NCBI RefSeq assembly: GCF_012103215.1
Contig: NZ_JAAVNE010000013.1
Span: 1 to 64,000 of the forward strand
Reading direction: 5' to 3'
DNA: 64,000 nucleotides
From: Falsiroseomonas selenitidurans
GTDB taxonomy: Bacteria > Pseudomonadota > Alphaproteobacteria > Acetobacterales > Acetobacteraceae
Shown piece after piece: positions 63,115 to 64,000 of the stretch (within the stretch, counting starts at the first letter, position 1; each line of letters opens with the position of its first letter). The notes below the pieces were generated by a model, which did no database searches, was not told where the DNA came from, and worked only from the letters and a program-made list of their open reading frames with translations. The position numbers and the translations under genes were made by a program.

Positions 63115-64000
63115 GTCGCGGCCTCCGAGGCCAGGGGCCGCAGCGCGGGCGCTTCCGGGGCACGCCAGCAGGCCACCTGGTGGTCCGGCGCGTGTTCCAC
63201 CAGCGCCGGATCCTGGGCGCAGCGTGCCTCGGCGAAGGGGCAGCGCGCGGCGAAGCGGCAGCCGCCGGGCGGGTTGAGGAGCGAGGGTGGCGCACCCTCG
63301 ATCGGCACCAACTCGCCGCCGGCACGCTCCAGGTCCGGGAAGGCGTTCATCAGCCCCATGGTGTAGGGGTGCAGCGGTGCCTCCAGCACGGCGCGTACCG
63401 GGCCGCTTTCCACCACCCGGCCCGCATACATCACCACGACGCGATCGCAGGCATAGGCCACCACCGCCACGTCATGCGTCACCAGGATCATCGCCAGGCC
63501 GAGCCGCGCCTGCAGGTCGCGCATCACATCCAGGATCTGCCGCTGCACGATGACGTCCAGCGCCGTCACCGGCTCATCCGCGATCAGCAGCGCCGGATTC
63601 AGCGCGAGCGCCAGCGCGATGGAGGCGCGCTGGCGCATGCCGCCGCTGAACTGGTGCGGCCAGTCGCGCAGCCGGCCTGCCTCCAGCCCCACCATCGCGA
63701 ACAGCGCCGCCGCCCGCGTCCCCGCCGCGGCGCGGGACAGCCCGCCGCGCTCCACCAGCACCTCCTGCATCTGCGCGGACAGGCGCTGCACCGGGTCGAG
63801 CGCGTTCATCGCCGTCTGCGGCACGAAGGCAAGCCGCCGCCACAGCAGCTTGCGGCGTTCCGCCGGCGCAAGGGTGACAAGGTCCCGGCCCTCGAACACG
63901 GCGCTGCCGGCGGCGATGCTGGCGGCGCGCGGCAGCACGCCCATCAGCGCGCGGCCGAGGGTGGATTTGCCGCAGCCGCTTTCGCCGACCAGCCCGACGA
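63102..64000 (-). CDS. dppD: Dipeptide/oligopeptide-type ABC transporter ATP-binding protein, N-terminus beyond the right edge
   Basis: About 299 codons are inside the window. The frame is open to position 64000, where it encodes Walker A (VGLVGESGCGKSTLGRAL). Then come Q-loop FVPQTAMNALDP, signature FSGGMRQRA, Walker B LLIADEPVTALDV and the HPY C-terminus (HPYTMGLMNAF ... GCRFAARCP). The ATG at 63944 is internal, not the true start. The first 30 or so residues and the permease genes must lie to the right. Confidence 0.92.
   Translation of the reverse strand, partial: VGLVGESGCGKSTLGRALMGVLPRAASIAAGSAVFEGRDLVTLAPAERRKLLWRRLAFVPQTAMNALDPVQRLSAQMQEVLVERGGLSRAAAGTRAAALFAMVGLEAGRLRDWPHQFSGGMRQRASIALALALNPALLIADEPVTALDVIVQRQILDVMRDLQARLGLAMILVTHDVAVVAYACDRVVVMYAGRVVESGPVRAVLEAPLHPYTMGLMNAFPDLERAGGELVPIEGAPPSLLNPPGGCRFAARCPFAEARCAQDPALVEHAPDHQVACWRAPEAPALRPLASEAATWAR

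Overview
The window comes from a very GC-rich bacterium. The gene content is typical of an alphaproteobacterium of the Acetobacteraceae, Roseomonas-like: several Dpp-type ABC importers, Bug-family solute-binding proteins, tandem hydantoinase/oxoprolinase subunits and GntR/FCD regulators. This placement is an inference; no rRNA or other marker gene is present. Genes are tightly packed, and many are translationally coupled through ATGA or GTGA overlaps. I see no tRNA, rRNA, CRISPR array, integrase or insertion sequence.

Layout. (1) 1-4393, minus strand: the N-terminal 1464 codons of a giant RTX calcium-binding repeat protein that runs off the left edge, followed by about 1 kb without a convincing gene. 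(2) 5453-20481: a catabolic and uptake island with two Dpp-type binding proteins, an amidase, a class III aminotransferase, a fused E1 alpha-beta 2-oxoacid dehydrogenase, a GntR/FCD regulator, a penicillin-acylase-type Ntn hydrolase and a dppBCDF importer. The 8-bp palindrome GATATATC lies in both divergent promoter regions and is probably the regulator's operator. Together the genes look like uptake, hydrolysis and oxidation of an amide or N-acyl compound. (3) 20539-31817: the most unusual block. A five-gene minus-strand operon encodes a small protein, a lipoprotein, an S8 protease, an S1 protease and an exported unknown. Divergent from it is a YcaO-family enzyme coupled to an SARP/BTAD-TPR regulator. 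Converging on these is an animal-type haem peroxidase with a 146-residue companion. (4) 31907-34904: two divergent sulfotransferase-like genes, one with a frameshift near its 3' end, and a DUF533/TerB-like protein. (5) 34974-42046: an enolase-superfamily enzyme, a xylose-isomerase-like TIM barrel, an Asp/Glu-racemase/maleate-isomerase-like protein, an SH3 membrane protein, a ThDP enzyme, an isopropylmalate/tartrate-type dehydrogenase and its GntR regulator. (6) 42392-50895: a second complete Dpp importer, a Bug protein and an old-yellow-enzyme/2,4-dienoyl-CoA-reductase-type flavoprotein, all on the minus strand. (7) 51096-64000: an SDR with HyuA-HyuB and a Bug protein on the plus strand, then LLM monooxygenase, HyuA, HyuB, DppF and a truncated DppD on the minus strand.

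The main theme is scavenging of organic nitrogen and acid compounds: three Dpp-type systems, five binding proteins (all with twin-arginine signals) and several sets of degradative enzymes. The YcaO/SARP/protease/peroxidase block does not fit that theme and is the best candidate for an undescribed system.
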